Shown: positions 34,489 to 44,400 of the stretch, one piece after another | How the letters are laid out: each line of letters opens with the position of its first letter | How positions within the stretch are numbered: position 1 is the first letter of the stretch | From: Hyphomicrobiales bacterium | GTDB lineage: Bacteria; Pseudomonadota; Alphaproteobacteria; Rhizobiales; Rhizobiaceae | DNA length: 64,000 bases | Direction of reading: 5' to 3' | Assembly (NCBI GenBank): GCA_900471515.1 | Contig: UCFC01000029.1 | Span: 62,001-126,000 of the forward strand | Notes under the pieces: model-generated | Told to the model about the DNA's origin: nothing | Seen by the model: only the letters and a program-made list of their open reading frames with translations | Databases searched by the model: none | Program-made: the position numbers and the translations under genes

Positions 34489-35571
34489 TCAGTCCGTCCC
34501 GTCGGCGGACGGGACGAAAGCACCGCCGCGCCATTCGAGAAGACGATAGGGATTTTGCGCCAGTTCATGAGCCGGCGTGAACGTGACCGGGCCGATCGGC
34601 GTATCGAATTGCGTGCCGATCAGCTTTTCGGCCACCGGCTTGCCCTCGGCCGCGGCGGCCTGCACGGCCTGATCGGCAATCAGCGCGGCTGCGGCCGCCG
34701 GCAGCACATAACCTTCCGGCTCGGTTCCGGCCGCGCGCAGCGCCTCGACGCTTGCCGCCGCCGCCGGCAGAAGCGCATATTCGGGAATGGCGACGGCGCG
34801 CACGCCGTCCATCAGCGCCAGCGGCTGGTTTGCCGCGCGCATCGCGTCGCCGCCCAGAATGTCGAGCTGGATGTTCTCGGCCTCGGCGTCGCGGGCGATG
34901 GTGGCGACATCGTTCCTGTCGCCGCCGATGAAGACCTTGGTGGCGCCGGCCCGCTTCAGGCGCCGCACGAGGCCGACCTGCTGATCCTGTCCCGGCCGGT
35001 AGGTATCGGTGAAGACGGGCTTCAGGCCGTTTTCCTCCAGCGCGTTGCGCACGGCCTCCGTCAGTTCGCGGCCGTGGATGGTGCCGTCCTCGACAAGGGC
35101 GATCGGGGACGCCGTCCATTGCTGCAGGATGATCTGGATGATCCGGGCCGCTTCATCGCTGTCCTGCGGCCCCAGGCGGAAGAGGGGCCAGCCGTTCTTC
35201 AGCGAATCCTCCATCAGGATGCGCGAGCGCACCGACACGGTGATGACGGGAATATTGGCGTCCTTCAGCTTCGGCAGGGCGCCTTCCAGCGTTTCGCTGC
35301 AGAGGAAGCCGATGGCGATCTGCACCTTGGCGGCGATCAGCGCATCGGCGATCGCCTGGCCGCTATTGTCCTGGCAGGTTTCGTTGACGGCAACGAGCGT
35401 GTCGCCCGCCTGCCGGATCTGGAAGCCCGCGCCGGCGGAGATCTGGGCGCCGAGCGAGGCGAAGGTGCCTTCCTGCGGCGCCACGACGCCGATCGTCACG
35501 CCGGCCGCGCGGCTTTCGGCCGTCAACGCCATCAGCGTCAGGAGGGCGGCTATGACACGCAGGCTCGTCAT
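34489..35571 (-). CDS. Periplasmic binding protein type 1 (branched-chain amino-acid-like)
   Basis: A 360-residue protein with signal peptide (LRVIAALLTLMALTAESRA) and a Leu/Ile/Val-binding-protein fold: TIGVVAPQEGTFASLGAQ, GFLCSETLEGALPKLKDANIP, KVFIGGDRNDVATIARDA. No ABC permease or ATPase gene is nearby, so it is an orphan. Start at 35571 gives a proper signal peptide; a longer frame to 35631 does not. It lies 59 nt upstream of rpe on the same strand. Confidence 0.75.
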   Translation of the reverse strand: MTSLRVIAALLTLMALTAESRAAGVTIGVVAPQEGTFASLGAQISAGAGFQIRQAGDTLVAVNETCQDNSGQAIADALIAAKVQIAIGFLCSETLEGALPKLKDANIPVITVSVRSRILMEDSLKNGWPLFRLGPQDSDEAARIIQIILQQWTASPIALVEDGTIHGRELTEAVRNALEENGLKPVFTDTYRPGQDQQVGLVRRLKRAGATKVFIGGDRNDVATIARDAEAENIQLDILGGDAMRAANQPLALMDGVRAVAIPEYALLPAAAASVEALRAAGTEPEGYVLPAAAAALIADQAVQAAAAEGKPVAEKLIGTQFDTPIGPVTFTPAHELAQNPYRLLEWRGGAFVPSADGTD

Positions 35572-35743
35572 GAAAGGTGCAGGTCTCTCGTCTGGTCCAT
35601 GCCCTTTTATCCGCACGGCGGCAATCGTCAAAGAAAAACAAGCGCGTTCTGCAGCTTTTAGCGGGCGCTATTGTAGAAAAGGTAACTGATGCCCGCCATA
35701 TTGGTGAAATAACAAGAACAAGAAGCGGATTGCGGAGAAGCAC

Positions 35744-36238
35744 GTGTTGAACAGGCAGCATATCGATCCCGGCCTCTATCGCGATGCCATGAGCCGCTAC
35801 GCCGGCCATGTGCAGCTGGTGACGACGGCGCTCGGCCAGGCCCGGCGCGGCGTTACCATCACGGCCGCCTGTTCGGTGTCCGACAATCCGGCTTCCGTTC
35901 TCGTCTGCCTCAACAATACCAATGTGAAGAACGAGATTTTCTGGCGCAGCGGCATATTCGCGCTGAACTCGCTCGGCGCCCACCATCAGGACGTTGCCGA
36001 CGCCTTTTCGGGCCGCACGCATCTGGAAAACGAGGAGCGTTTCCAAAGCGCCCGTTTCGAAACGCTGGCAACCGGCGCACCCGTGCTTGCCGATGCGCTT
36101 GCGGTTTTCGACTGCCGGGTAACGGACATCAAGGAAATGCCGACCCACAATGTCATCTTCGGCGAGGTCGCCGCCGTGCGCTTCACCGAAGTCCATCCGG
36201 CGCTTCTCTACCTGCACCGCGGCTACCATTCGATATAG
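35744..36238 (+). CDS. Flavin reductase family protein
   Basis: A 164-residue FMN-binding split-barrel protein. YRDAMSRYAGHVQLVTT, TITAACSVSDNPASVLVCLN and IFALNSLGAHHQDVADAFSG are the usual flavin-reductase (HpaC/RutF-like) blocks. It would supply reduced flavin to a monooxygenase, but no such enzyme is close by. Start is GTG at 35744 with GGAG 7 nt upstream. It is followed after 10 nt by a TfoX-like gene. Confidence 0.85.
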   Translation: MLNRQHIDPGLYRDAMSRYAGHVQLVTTALGQARRGVTITAACSVSDNPASVLVCLNNTNVKNEIFWRSGIFALNSLGAHHQDVADAFSGRTHLENEERFQSARFETLATGAPVLADALAVFDCRVTDIKEMPTHNVIFGEVAAVRFTEVHPALLYLHRGYHSI

Positions 36239-36248
36239 GCGACAGACC

Positions 36249-36566
36249 ATGGACAATGCCGGCATCGAGGAAATGTTTCAGTCCCTTGGACCCGTCACCA
36301 TCAAGCGCATGTTCGGCGGCAAGGGCATCTACCATCTCGGCCGCATTCTGGCGCTCGAAGTTCGCGACGAAATCCTGCTGAAGGCCGACGAGGAGAGCGC
36401 GCCGGAATTTGCCGCGGCAGGTGCCAGCCAGTGGTTCTACGAGGGAAAGAAGGGCGCGCCGGTGAAGATGCCCTACTGGAGCATTCCCGACGAGGCCTAT
36501 GACGACCCGGACGTCATGGCGCGCTGGGTGCGGCTTGCCTATGAAGCCGCATTGCGGGCCGAGTGA
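36249..36566 (+). CDS. TfoX/Sxy N-terminal-domain protein
   Basis: A 105-residue single TfoX_N domain: EEMFQSLGPVTIKRMFGGKG, GRILALEVRDEILLKAD and MPYWSIPDEAYDDPDVMARW. Full TfoX regulates competence in gammaproteobacteria, but the N-terminal domain alone is widespread in alphaproteobacteria with no known role. It follows the flavin reductase gene closely and ends back to back with the Nudix gene (convergent). Confidence 0.85.
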   Translation: MDNAGIEEMFQSLGPVTIKRMFGGKGIYHLGRILALEVRDEILLKADEESAPEFAAAGASQWFYEGKKGAPVKMPYWSIPDEAYDDPDVMARWVRLAYEAALRAE

Positions 36567-36989
36567 TCAGCGCAACGCGCCGGGCGGAAGCGCCGACAGC
36601 GCAGCCCTGGTGAAAGCCGATAGCGGCTCGGGCAGGTCGGCAAGGCCGAACCAGCCGAAATCCGAAAGCTTGTCCGGTTCCGTCAGCTTCGGTTCGCCCG
36701 TGACGTCGCGGGCGATATAGAGAAGGGAAATCCAGTGCTGGCGGTCGGCCTCGATAATCTGCTCGGTCGAGCCGATCCGCTCCACACGGCCGATGGTGAG
36801 GCCGGTTTCTTCTTCCGCCTCGCGGCGCGCGGCTTCCTCGGCCGGCTCCATATGATCGACCTTGCCGCCGACGATATTCCAGTAGCCGGCTTCGGGCGGA
36901 CGCATCCGCTTGTAGAGAAGGATCTTGCCGTCGCGCAAAATCACCAGGCCTACGCCGAGGCCGGGGAAATCGATGCCGGGCTTGCCCAT
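36567..36989 (-). CDS. Nudix hydrolase
   Basis: A 140-residue Nudix protein. The Nudix box runs from GGKVDHMEPAEEAARR into EAEEETGL, with the GX5EX7REUXEEXGU pattern complete. It begins KPGIDFPGLGVGLVIL. Likely a housecleaning nucleotide diphosphatase; substrate unknown. Starts 8 nt downstream of the helicase stop on the same strand. Confidence 0.87.
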   Translation of the reverse strand: MGKPGIDFPGLGVGLVILRDGKILLYKRMRPPEAGYWNIVGGKVDHMEPAEEAARREAEEETGLTIGRVERIGSTEQIIEADRQHWISLLYIARDVTGEPKLTEPDKLSDFGWFGLADLPEPLSAFTRAALSALPPGALR

Positions 36990-36997
36990 CGAGGGTC

Positions 36998-38488
36998 TCA
37001 GACCTTGGCGTTTGCCGCGATCAGCATGAAGGCAGGGATATCGTCACCGAATCCGACAGGCGTCGGGCCGTCGTCGTGATCGCGATGGCGGCGGCGCTCG
37101 CGATTGTCGTCGTTGGCGGGATAGGGCCGATTGCCGCGCGCATTGTTCTGCGGCTTCTGTTCTGCTTTGCGCTCGTTCTTCACGCTGTCGGCCTTTGCTG
37201 CTGCTTCCACGACTACGCCACCATTATCTTCGGCGTTGATATCAGATTTATGACTCGAAGACCGGCGGTCGCGGCCGCGATCCTTGTCCCGCTCGCGACC
37301 CTTGCCGCGACGGGGAGAGCGCTCGCTGTCGCGGCTTTCTTCGGCCGGCGGCAGGGCGGAGAGATCGCCGTTCAGCCATTCGACCTTTTCGCCGATCAGC
37401 TTTTCGATCGCGTCGGCATATTTCTGGTCATGGCGGGTGACGATGGTGAAGGAAGCGCCGGAGCGGCCGGCACGGCCGGTACGGCCGATGCGGTGAACAT
37501 AGTCTTCCGAATGGATCGGCACGTCGAAATTGAAGACGTGGCTGACATCGGGAATATCGAGGCCGCGGGCGGCGACATCGGAGGCAACGAGCAGCTTGAT
37601 GTTGCCGTCCTTGAAGTTGGCAAGCATGGTCATGCGCGAGCGCTGGTCCATGTCGCCGTGCAGCGCGCCGACGGAGAAGCCGTGGCGGTCGAGCGACCGG
37701 AAGAGTTCGGCGACGTCTTTCTTGCGGTTGCAGAAGATGATCGCGTTCTTGAGGTCTTCCTGGGCGCGGATGAGATCGCGCAGCACGGCGCGCTTCTCGT
37801 AATCCTTGCCATGCGAGGCGACGAAACGCTGGGTGATGGTCTTGGAAGCCGAAGCGGGCTTGGCGACCTCGATGCGTTCCGGGTTCTGCAGGAAGCGGTC
37901 CGCGAGCTTCTGGATTTCCGGCGGCATGGTGGCCGAGAAGAACAGCGTCTGGCGGGTGAAGGGGATGAGTTTGGCGATGCGCTCGATATCGGGGATGAAG
38001 CCCATGTCGAGCATGCGGTCGGCTTCGTCGATGACGAGGATTTCGACGCCGCTCATCAAGAGCTTGCCGCGCTCGAAATGGTCGAGAAGGCGGCCGGGGG
38101 TGCAGATCAGAACGTCCGCGCCGCGCTCCAGCTTGCGGTCCTGTTCCTCAAAGGAAACGCCGCCGATGAGGAGGGCGACGTTGAGGCGGTGGTTCTTGCC
38201 GTATTTCTCGAAGTTTTCGGCAACCTGGGCGGCCAGTTCGCGGGTCGGCTCCAGGATCAGCGTGCGCGGCATACGGGCGCGGGCGCGGCCCTTTTCCAGA
38301 AGCGACAGCATGGGAAGAACGAAAGATGCCGTCTTGCCGGTGCCCGTCTGCGCGATGCCGCAAATATCGCGGCGCTCGAGCGCGAAGGGAATTGCCCCGG
38401 CCTGAATGGGAGTGGGGGTCGTATAGCCCGCATCGGTAACAGCGGAGAGCACTTTGGGGCTCAAACCAAGTTCAGCAAATGTCGTCAA
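36998..38488 (-). CDS. DEAD-box RNA helicase (RhlE-like)
   Basis: A 496-residue ATP-dependent RNA helicase. Motifs in order: Q motif TTPTPIQAGAIP, I AQTGTGKT, Ia PTRELA, II VIDEADRMLDMG, III SAT, then VASDVAARGLDIP and HRIGRTGRAG. The last 120 residues are Arg/Lys/Asp-rich and disordered, as in RhlE-type enzymes with an RNA-binding tail. I take the TTG at 38488 (TTFAELGLSPKV follows) as the start; in-frame ATGs further upstream (38545, 38605) are possible but give a non-conserved extension. Confidence 0.88.
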   Translation of the reverse strand: MTTFAELGLSPKVLSAVTDAGYTTPTPIQAGAIPFALERRDICGIAQTGTGKTASFVLPMLSLLEKGRARARMPRTLILEPTRELAAQVAENFEKYGKNHRLNVALLIGGVSFEEQDRKLERGADVLICTPGRLLDHFERGKLLMSGVEILVIDEADRMLDMGFIPDIERIAKLIPFTRQTLFFSATMPPEIQKLADRFLQNPERIEVAKPASASKTITQRFVASHGKDYEKRAVLRDLIRAQEDLKNAIIFCNRKKDVAELFRSLDRHGFSVGALHGDMDQRSRMTMLANFKDGNIKLLVASDVAARGLDIPDVSHVFNFDVPIHSEDYVHRIGRTGRAGRSGASFTIVTRHDQKYADAIEKLIGEKVEWLNGDLSALPPAEESRDSERSPRRGKGRERDKDRGRDRRSSSHKSDINAEDNGGVVVEAAAKADSVKNERKAEQKPQNNARGNRPYPANDDNRERRRHRDHDDGPTPVGFGDDIPAFMLIAANAKV

Positions 38489-38644
38489 AGGGAAAACTGT
38501 TTCCGTTCCGTTCGGCCGGTCTCTGGCGAGTCGGCGGGATTGCATGCCGCAATGTTGGGCGACATAGTCCGAAACGGCCGGCAAGTCAAGGAATAGCGCC
38601 TCCACCCCTGGGAGCGAGGTGAAGCGTTCGTTACTCCGATCCGG

Positions 38645-39979
38645 CTATTTTATATAAGTGGCAAGTTTAAGGCCGGCATTCATGAAATAGATCGGATCGA
38701 CGGCATGTCCATCCTGGCGCACCTCATAGTGCAGGTGCGTGCCGGTGGAGCGGCCGGTGCTGCCGGCCAGCCCGATCACATCGCTGCGATCCACCGTGTC
38801 GCCGACCTTGACCAGAATTTCCGACATGTGGCCGTAGCGCGTCGAAATGCCGTTGCCGTGATCGACCTCGACCATGTTGCCGTAGCCGCCCGTCCAGCCG
38901 GCGGCGATCACCTTGCCGGGTGCGGTCGGCCGGATTCGTTCGCCGGGCGAAAAGCGGAAATCGATGCCGGAATGCAGCGCCAGCCGGCCGAGGAACGGAT
39001 CGCGCCGGTTGCCGAAGGGGCTGGTGATCTCCTTGCCGATGGCCGGATTGCGGAAGGGCAGGGATTCGGCGGTGCTGCGCACGGCTTCCAGGCGCGTCAG
39101 CGCGCTGTCGAGCTGGGCCAGCGAATTGTTGAAATCGTCGTTGCTTTCGGGCTCCACATAGGGGCCGCCGACGGCGCTGTCCTCGCCCTGTTTTGCGGCG
39201 ACCGCCTCGGCCGGAACGGAAATGTGGAAGCGGTCGAGCACGCCCTCGATCGTATCGGCGGCATTGCCGGCATCGCTCGTCAGCTGGTCGATGCGGTTCT
39301 TCTGGTCCTGCTCGACAGCCTTCAGCGACAGCGTGACCTTGGAAAAGATGCGGTCGGCGCGATCGCCGACGGTCTCCTCCGACGGGACGTAGGCGAGGGT
39401 GGAATTGTCGGGCGCCCCGGCATCGGCCGGCTGGCTGTCGCCGGCCAGAAGCTTTCCGATGGCCTCGGCGCCGCCGCTCAGCGACGCATGCTTGTCCTTC
39501 ATCTCGGGCGCATAGGATTGCGCCGGGGACTGCGCCTGCGCATCCGCCGCGGCGGCGTCCTTGCCCGTCAGGCCGGAGCTTTCGGCACGGTCGAGAAGGT
39601 TGTCGAGCTTCCCGTGGCGCGACGTCAGCGCCATCTGCTGTTCCATCAGCTTGTCGACCTTGTCCTCGACCACCTGCTGATCGAGAAGCTGGCGGGAGGT
39701 GATGCGGTCGACCTGGGCGCGCAGGGCGGCGATACGGTCCTCGTAATCGTGCTGCATGCGGGCCTGCCGGGCCATGGTGGCGCCGATCAGATCGTCGCGC
39801 AGTACGAGGTAGGAGGTGGCAAGCAGGTAGCCGATCGAGAAGACGCCCACGAAGCAGAAGGCCAGCGCCGCCATCCACGGCTTCACCGTCATGTGGCGCA
39901 CCTTGTCGCCGCTCGCGAGAATGAGGATGTGTTCCTGTGCCCTCTTGCCGAATACCCGACTGTGATGCCCGCTCGTCAC
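38645..39979 (-). CDS. M23-family metallopeptidase
   Basis: A 444-residue protein. One membrane segment (MAALAFCFVGVFSIGYLLAT) follows a basic N-terminus; a long coiled coil covers about residues 70-130. The C-terminal M23 domain has the zinc site (HSGIDF and THLHYEV) and the ITSPFGNRRDPF opening. It is probably inner-membrane anchored, with the peptidase in the periplasm acting on peptidoglycan. Metal residues look intact, so it may be active. Confidence 0.88.
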   Translation of the reverse strand: MTSGHHSRVFGKRAQEHILILASGDKVRHMTVKPWMAALAFCFVGVFSIGYLLATSYLVLRDDLIGATMARQARMQHDYEDRIAALRAQVDRITSRQLLDQQVVEDKVDKLMEQQMALTSRHGKLDNLLDRAESSGLTGKDAAAADAQAQSPAQSYAPEMKDKHASLSGGAEAIGKLLAGDSQPADAGAPDNSTLAYVPSEETVGDRADRIFSKVTLSLKAVEQDQKNRIDQLTSDAGNAADTIEGVLDRFHISVPAEAVAAKQGEDSAVGGPYVEPESNDDFNNSLAQLDSALTRLEAVRSTAESLPFRNPAIGKEITSPFGNRRDPFLGRLALHSGIDFRFSPGERIRPTAPGKVIAAGWTGGYGNMVEVDHGNGISTRYGHMSEILVKVGDTVDRSDVIGLAGSTGRSTGTHLHYEVRQDGHAVDPIYFMNAGLKLATYIK

Positions 39980-40085
39980 GGAGGGTCCCCCAAAGATTCG
40001 CTTTTCAGCGCCCGCCTCATTGGGAAACGATTACATACATTTATGGTTAACGGTCGGTTTACGCGCCCTTGTCGAAGCTTGCCGT

Positions 40086-40904
40086 TCAGCTCTGGCTGGT
40101 CGATGTCAGCGAACGATAGAAAGAGGGCGTCAGGCCGGCTTCGGCGCGCGCCACATCGTTGAAGGGCGCCTTCAGCGGACCGCGGAAATTGGCGCGCACC
40201 AGCTCCTGGAACGTGCGCGCCGGATCGCGCTTCTCGCGCGCGCAGAGGAAGCGGAACCATTTGGCGCCGACGGCGACGTGGCCCTTTTCGTCATTGTAGA
40301 TCACGTCGAGAACGGCGGCGCTTTCGAGATCGCCGGTCTCGCGCATTTTCGCCTGCAGGGCCGGCGTCACATCGAGGCCGCGCGCTTCGAGAATCAGCGG
40401 CACGACGGCAAGGCGCGCCGTCAGGTCGTTGCGGGTCGAGTGCGCGGCCTGCCAGAGGCCGTCATGGGCGGGCAAGTCGCCGTAATCGGCGCCGAGATCG
40501 TTGAGCCGCCTGCGCACCATGCGGAAATGCTTGGCCTCTTCGAAGGCGACCTGCATCCAGCCGTCGAAGAAGGAATTCGGCACATGGGCGGAGGCAAACC
40601 GCGCAACGATATCAAGCGCCAGGTCGACGGCGTTGAGCTCGATATGGGCAATTGCGTGCAGAAGCGCGATGCGGCCGGGCACGGTGTGCAGCGAGCGCTT
40701 CTCGACCTGGGTCGGCGGCACCAGCAGCGGCTTTTCCGGCCGGCCGGGACGCTCGGGCAGGGGCGCGTCCAGCGGCGAGCGCAGCGAGATGCGCCGCGCG
40801 AACCACCTGTTTGCGCTCTCCTGGGCGAGTTCCGTCTTGCGGTCGAGATCGGCCGAGCGGATCGCATCGATCGCGCCGCCGCGCAGCGAGGTGATGGACG
40901 TCAC
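40086..40904 (-). CDS. DUF455 ferritin-like protein
   Basis: A 272-residue member of DUF455. LLHAIAHIELNAVDLALDI, FDGWMQVAFEEAKHFRMVRRRL and IYNDEKGHVAVGAKWFRFL carry the Glu/His pattern of a ferritin-like diiron bundle. Start is GTG at 40904, overlapping the peroxiredoxin stop by 4 nt (GTGA), so the two are coupled. Function unknown; some members sit near tRNA-modifying genes, which I do not see here. Confidence 0.8.
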   Translation of the reverse strand: MTSITSLRGGAIDAIRSADLDRKTELAQESANRWFARRISLRSPLDAPLPERPGRPEKPLLVPPTQVEKRSLHTVPGRIALLHAIAHIELNAVDLALDIVARFASAHVPNSFFDGWMQVAFEEAKHFRMVRRRLNDLGADYGDLPAHDGLWQAAHSTRNDLTARLAVVPLILEARGLDVTPALQAKMRETGDLESAAVLDVIYNDEKGHVAVGAKWFRFLCAREKRDPARTFQELVRANFRGPLKAPFNDVARAEAGLTPSFYRSLTSTSQS

Positions 40905-41374
40905 GCGGCGAGGTTCCTGACGGCTTCGAGCACCGTTGCGGCGTGGCCCGCCACCCTGACCTTCTGCCAGATGGTGGCAATCGTGCCGTCCCTGCGGATC
41001 AGGAAGGTGGTACGTTCGACGCCCATGAAGGTGCGGCCGTACATCTTCTTCTCCTTCCACACGCCATAGGCCTGCAGCGTGGTCTTTTCCTCGTCGGAGG
41101 CGAGCGCCACCGTCAGCTTGTGCTTCTTGATGAAACGGTCGTGGCAGGCGGCAGAATCGGGCGACATGCCGACGACGGCGGCACCAGCGGCGGCGAACTC
41201 ATCGGCAAGGGCTGTGAAGTCAAGCGATTCGGTCGTGCAGCCCGTCGTGTCGTCCTTGGGATAGAAGAACAGGACCACCGGCTTTCCATGGAAATCCGAG
41301 AGCGAAATGCGCCCGCCGCCATCGCGGGGCAGGCTGAAATCGGGAGCGGCAGAGCCAATACCGGGAGCGGACAT
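40901..41374 (-). CDS. bcp: Thiol peroxidase Bcp/PrxQ
   Basis: A 157-residue peroxiredoxin that reduces peroxides. The peroxidatic Cys is in YPKDDTTGCTTESLDF (about residue 44). In many PrxQ proteins a resolving Cys lies 5 residues later; here that position is not Cys, and the next Cys is in SAACHDRF, so the protein may act as a 1-Cys type or use that residue. ATG at 41374 is preferred over 41380. It is translationally coupled to the DUF455 gene. Confidence 0.9.
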   Translation of the reverse strand: MSAPGIGSAAPDFSLPRDGGGRISLSDFHGKPVVLFFYPKDDTTGCTTESLDFTALADEFAAAGAAVVGMSPDSAACHDRFIKKHKLTVALASDEEKTTLQAYGVWKEKKMYGRTFMGVERTTFLIRRDGTIATIWQKVRVAGHAATVLEAVRNLAA

Positions 41375-41409
41375 TCTCAAAACTTTCTTTTGCCGGGTTT
41401 AGGAGAGAT

Positions 41410-41433
41410 ACTATATCAGACAGGGTATATAGT
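41410..41433. promoter_or_regulatory. Inverted repeat between bcp and the AsmA-like gene
   Basis: ACTATAT (41410-41416), 10-nt spacer, ATATAGT (41427-41433) in the 119-bp divergent region. A candidate operator or the A/T-rich core of overlapping promoters. Confidence 0.3.
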
Positions 41434-41493
41434 GGACGAAACGGCGTCCCGCCCAGAGTCATTCAGATCAGATTCAGGAGTTTCCCAAGGCGC

Positions 41494-44400
41494 ATGTCAG
41501 CCATCCGCGGCGAAAAAGTCACGTTTCGCAAGAAGGACATCGTCGCATTGCACAACCTGCCCTCCGCCCAGGTGGAGGGCCCGCTCATCGTGCATTGCCC
41601 GCCGCCGCGCTCGCGCATGCGCGGCACCGCAAGGGCCACCGGCGGCTTCTGCGCGGTGATCCTGTTCATCCTGGCGGCGATCGTCTTTACCATCGAAAGC
41701 GGGATTATCGACGCGCCGCTGTCGCAGCAGGCGCAATCGGCGCTGAACGGCGCGCTCGGGCCGCGCTACCGCGCCGAAGTCGGCTCAACCGTCATCCGCT
41801 TCACCTCCGGTTTCAGGCTGGCGCTCGAAGCGCGCGACGTCAACATGATCGACCAGCAGAGCGGCCAGCATCTTTCCACCACGGCCTCCATGCGCATGGC
41901 GCTCGATCCGCTGCAGCTCTTCCGCGGCCGCATCGCCATATCGTCCGTCGAAGCCGACGATATCGCGCTCGACACGTCGCTGCTTCCGTCGGGCGCTCCC
42001 GTCAAGCTCGACGACCTGCGCGTCGATGCGATCCCGGCGGCAATGGAATCGATCTTCTCGCATCTCGACCTGTTCGAAGCCTTCGTCGAGCGCGGCGCGA
42101 CCGATTCGGTGCGCATCTCCGGCATCGACATCAAACTCGCCGATACCGCGAACGGGCCGCTTTCGCTGGTCGTCGACAATCTCGCCTTCGAACATGCCGG
42201 GCCGAACGCGCTGCAGCTCAGCGGCCAGATTTCCATCAACGGCGAGGCGGCCGATCTCAACGTGATCACCGAGCAGGCGGGCGGGCGCGCATCCCGGCTC
42301 GTCGCCACATTGTCGCATGCCGACCTGACGCCCTTTGCGCTGAAGCGCAACGAACAGGGCGAGATCCGCCAGGGCCTCAACGCCTTCGGCGACCTCACCA
42401 TTTCCGCCGTCAGGGCCGCCGATGGCGTCAAGCCGTCGCTCAACGCCGCTCTCAAGCTCGATCCGGGGCTGATTTACGTCGACGGCGATTCCCAGGAGCT
42501 GACGGACGGGCAAATCAACCTCGGCTATGACTTCGACAAGCAGACGCTGGAGATCGCCAGATCGCAGCTGCAGCTCGGCGCCACCATTCTGCCGTTGACC
42601 GGCGCCGTCATCGATCTCGACAAGCTCGATCCCGATGCGGGCAAGGGGTTCGGCATCGATGCGCTGATCAGCGGCGGCACCGCCGCCCCCAATTCCGGCG
42701 AGCAGCCGCTGTCCTTCGATCTGCAGGCGACCGGGCGCTATCTCGTTGCCGGCCGCGAATTCCAGTTCGCCAACATGGTGGCGTCCTCGCCGCTCGGTTC
42801 CCTCTACGGGGCGCTGCATATCAAGCTGAACGACAAATCGCCGGAGATCAGTTTTGCCGGCAAGTCGCAGCGGATGCAGACGACGGCGGTCAAGCAGCTC
42901 TGGCCCTTCTGGATGGCGTCCAAGGCGCGGGTCTGGGTGCTTGCGAACCTGTTCGGCGGCACGGTCAGCGACGCGTCCATTTCGGTCTTCATTCCGGCGG
43001 GGCGCCTGGACGAGGCCGCGGGCGGGCGCGGGCTGCGGCTCGACGAAAACCAGCTGCGCATCGCCTTCGACATAGACGGAACGCGCATGAACGTCGCCGG
43101 CGAAATACCGCCGGTGCGCGACACCGCGGCGCATTTCGACCTGACGGGCGGAAAGGCGACGATTTCGCTGAAGAGCGGCACCTCCTATTTCTCGTCGGGT
43201 CGTTCGGTCGCGCTGCAGCCGGGCACGTTCGTGATGCCGTCCGTCTACGACAAGCCGCTGATGGCCGATATCGACATTTCCGTTTCGGGTTCGGCCGATG
43301 CGGTGGGCGAGCTGCTGACCTACAAGCCGATCAAGGTGTTGCAGCGCGCGGGTTTCACGCCGGATGACCTCAAGGGCAATATCGACGCGCATGTGCAGGC
43401 GCATTTCGGACTTCTGTCCTCGCAGAACCCGCCGCCGCCCGAGTGGCACGCGCAGATGAAGCTTACCGATGTCGCGCTTGCCAAACCGTTTTCGGGGCGC
43501 GCGATCACCAATCTCGACGGCACGCTGGACGCCGATCCGCAGCAGGTAAAGGTCAAGGGCAAGGCCGATATTGACGGCGTTACCGCCGATATCGACATGC
43601 TGGAACCCGTCGAAAAATCCTCCGGCATCGAGCCGCAGCGCGTGATCACGGCAACGCTGAACGGCGACCAGCGCGACAGGCTGCTGCCTGGCCTGTCCGG
43701 CATCCTCGGGGGCAGCGTCAAGCTGGTGCTGACGCGGCTCGACGAGGACCGGCAGGACGTGCAGCTCGATCTCGGCAAGGCCTCGCTCGATCTGCCCTGG
43801 ATCGGCTGGTCCAAGGGCGTCGGCATTCCCGCCGATGCCGAGTTCGAGGTTTCCGGCCCGGCCGACAATACGCAGGTGAAGAATTTCCGCCTCAAGGGGG
43901 ATGGCTTCGGCGCGACGGGCGCGCTCGTGATCGGCAAGAACGGCCTGATATCGGCCGATTTCGACAGCGTGAAACTGTCCTCCGTCGATGATTTCGGTCT
44001 CTCGCTGAGGCGCAACAAGGGCGGTTTCGATATTTCCGTCTCCGGCGCCAGCGCCGACGCGCGCCCGATCATCGCCCGGCTGAAATCGGATTCGGACAGC
44101 AACAGCGACGGCAGCGACAACAGCAGCGTGACCGTCAAGGCCAAGCTGCAGAACATTATCGGCTTCAACGACGAGAAGATCGGCAATTTCCAGGCGCAGA
44201 TCGCCTTGAGCGGCAGCCGGCTGCAGGCGCTGAATTTCTCCGGCGTCACCGATAGCGGCGAGGCGGTCGTCAGCCAGATGCAGGGCGGCGGCGTCATCAA
44301 CATCACCAGCGGCGATGCCGGTTCCGTCTCGCGTTTCGCGGATCTCTACCAGCATATGCAGGGCGGCCTGCTCAACCTGTCGATCCGCCTCGGTGCCGGC

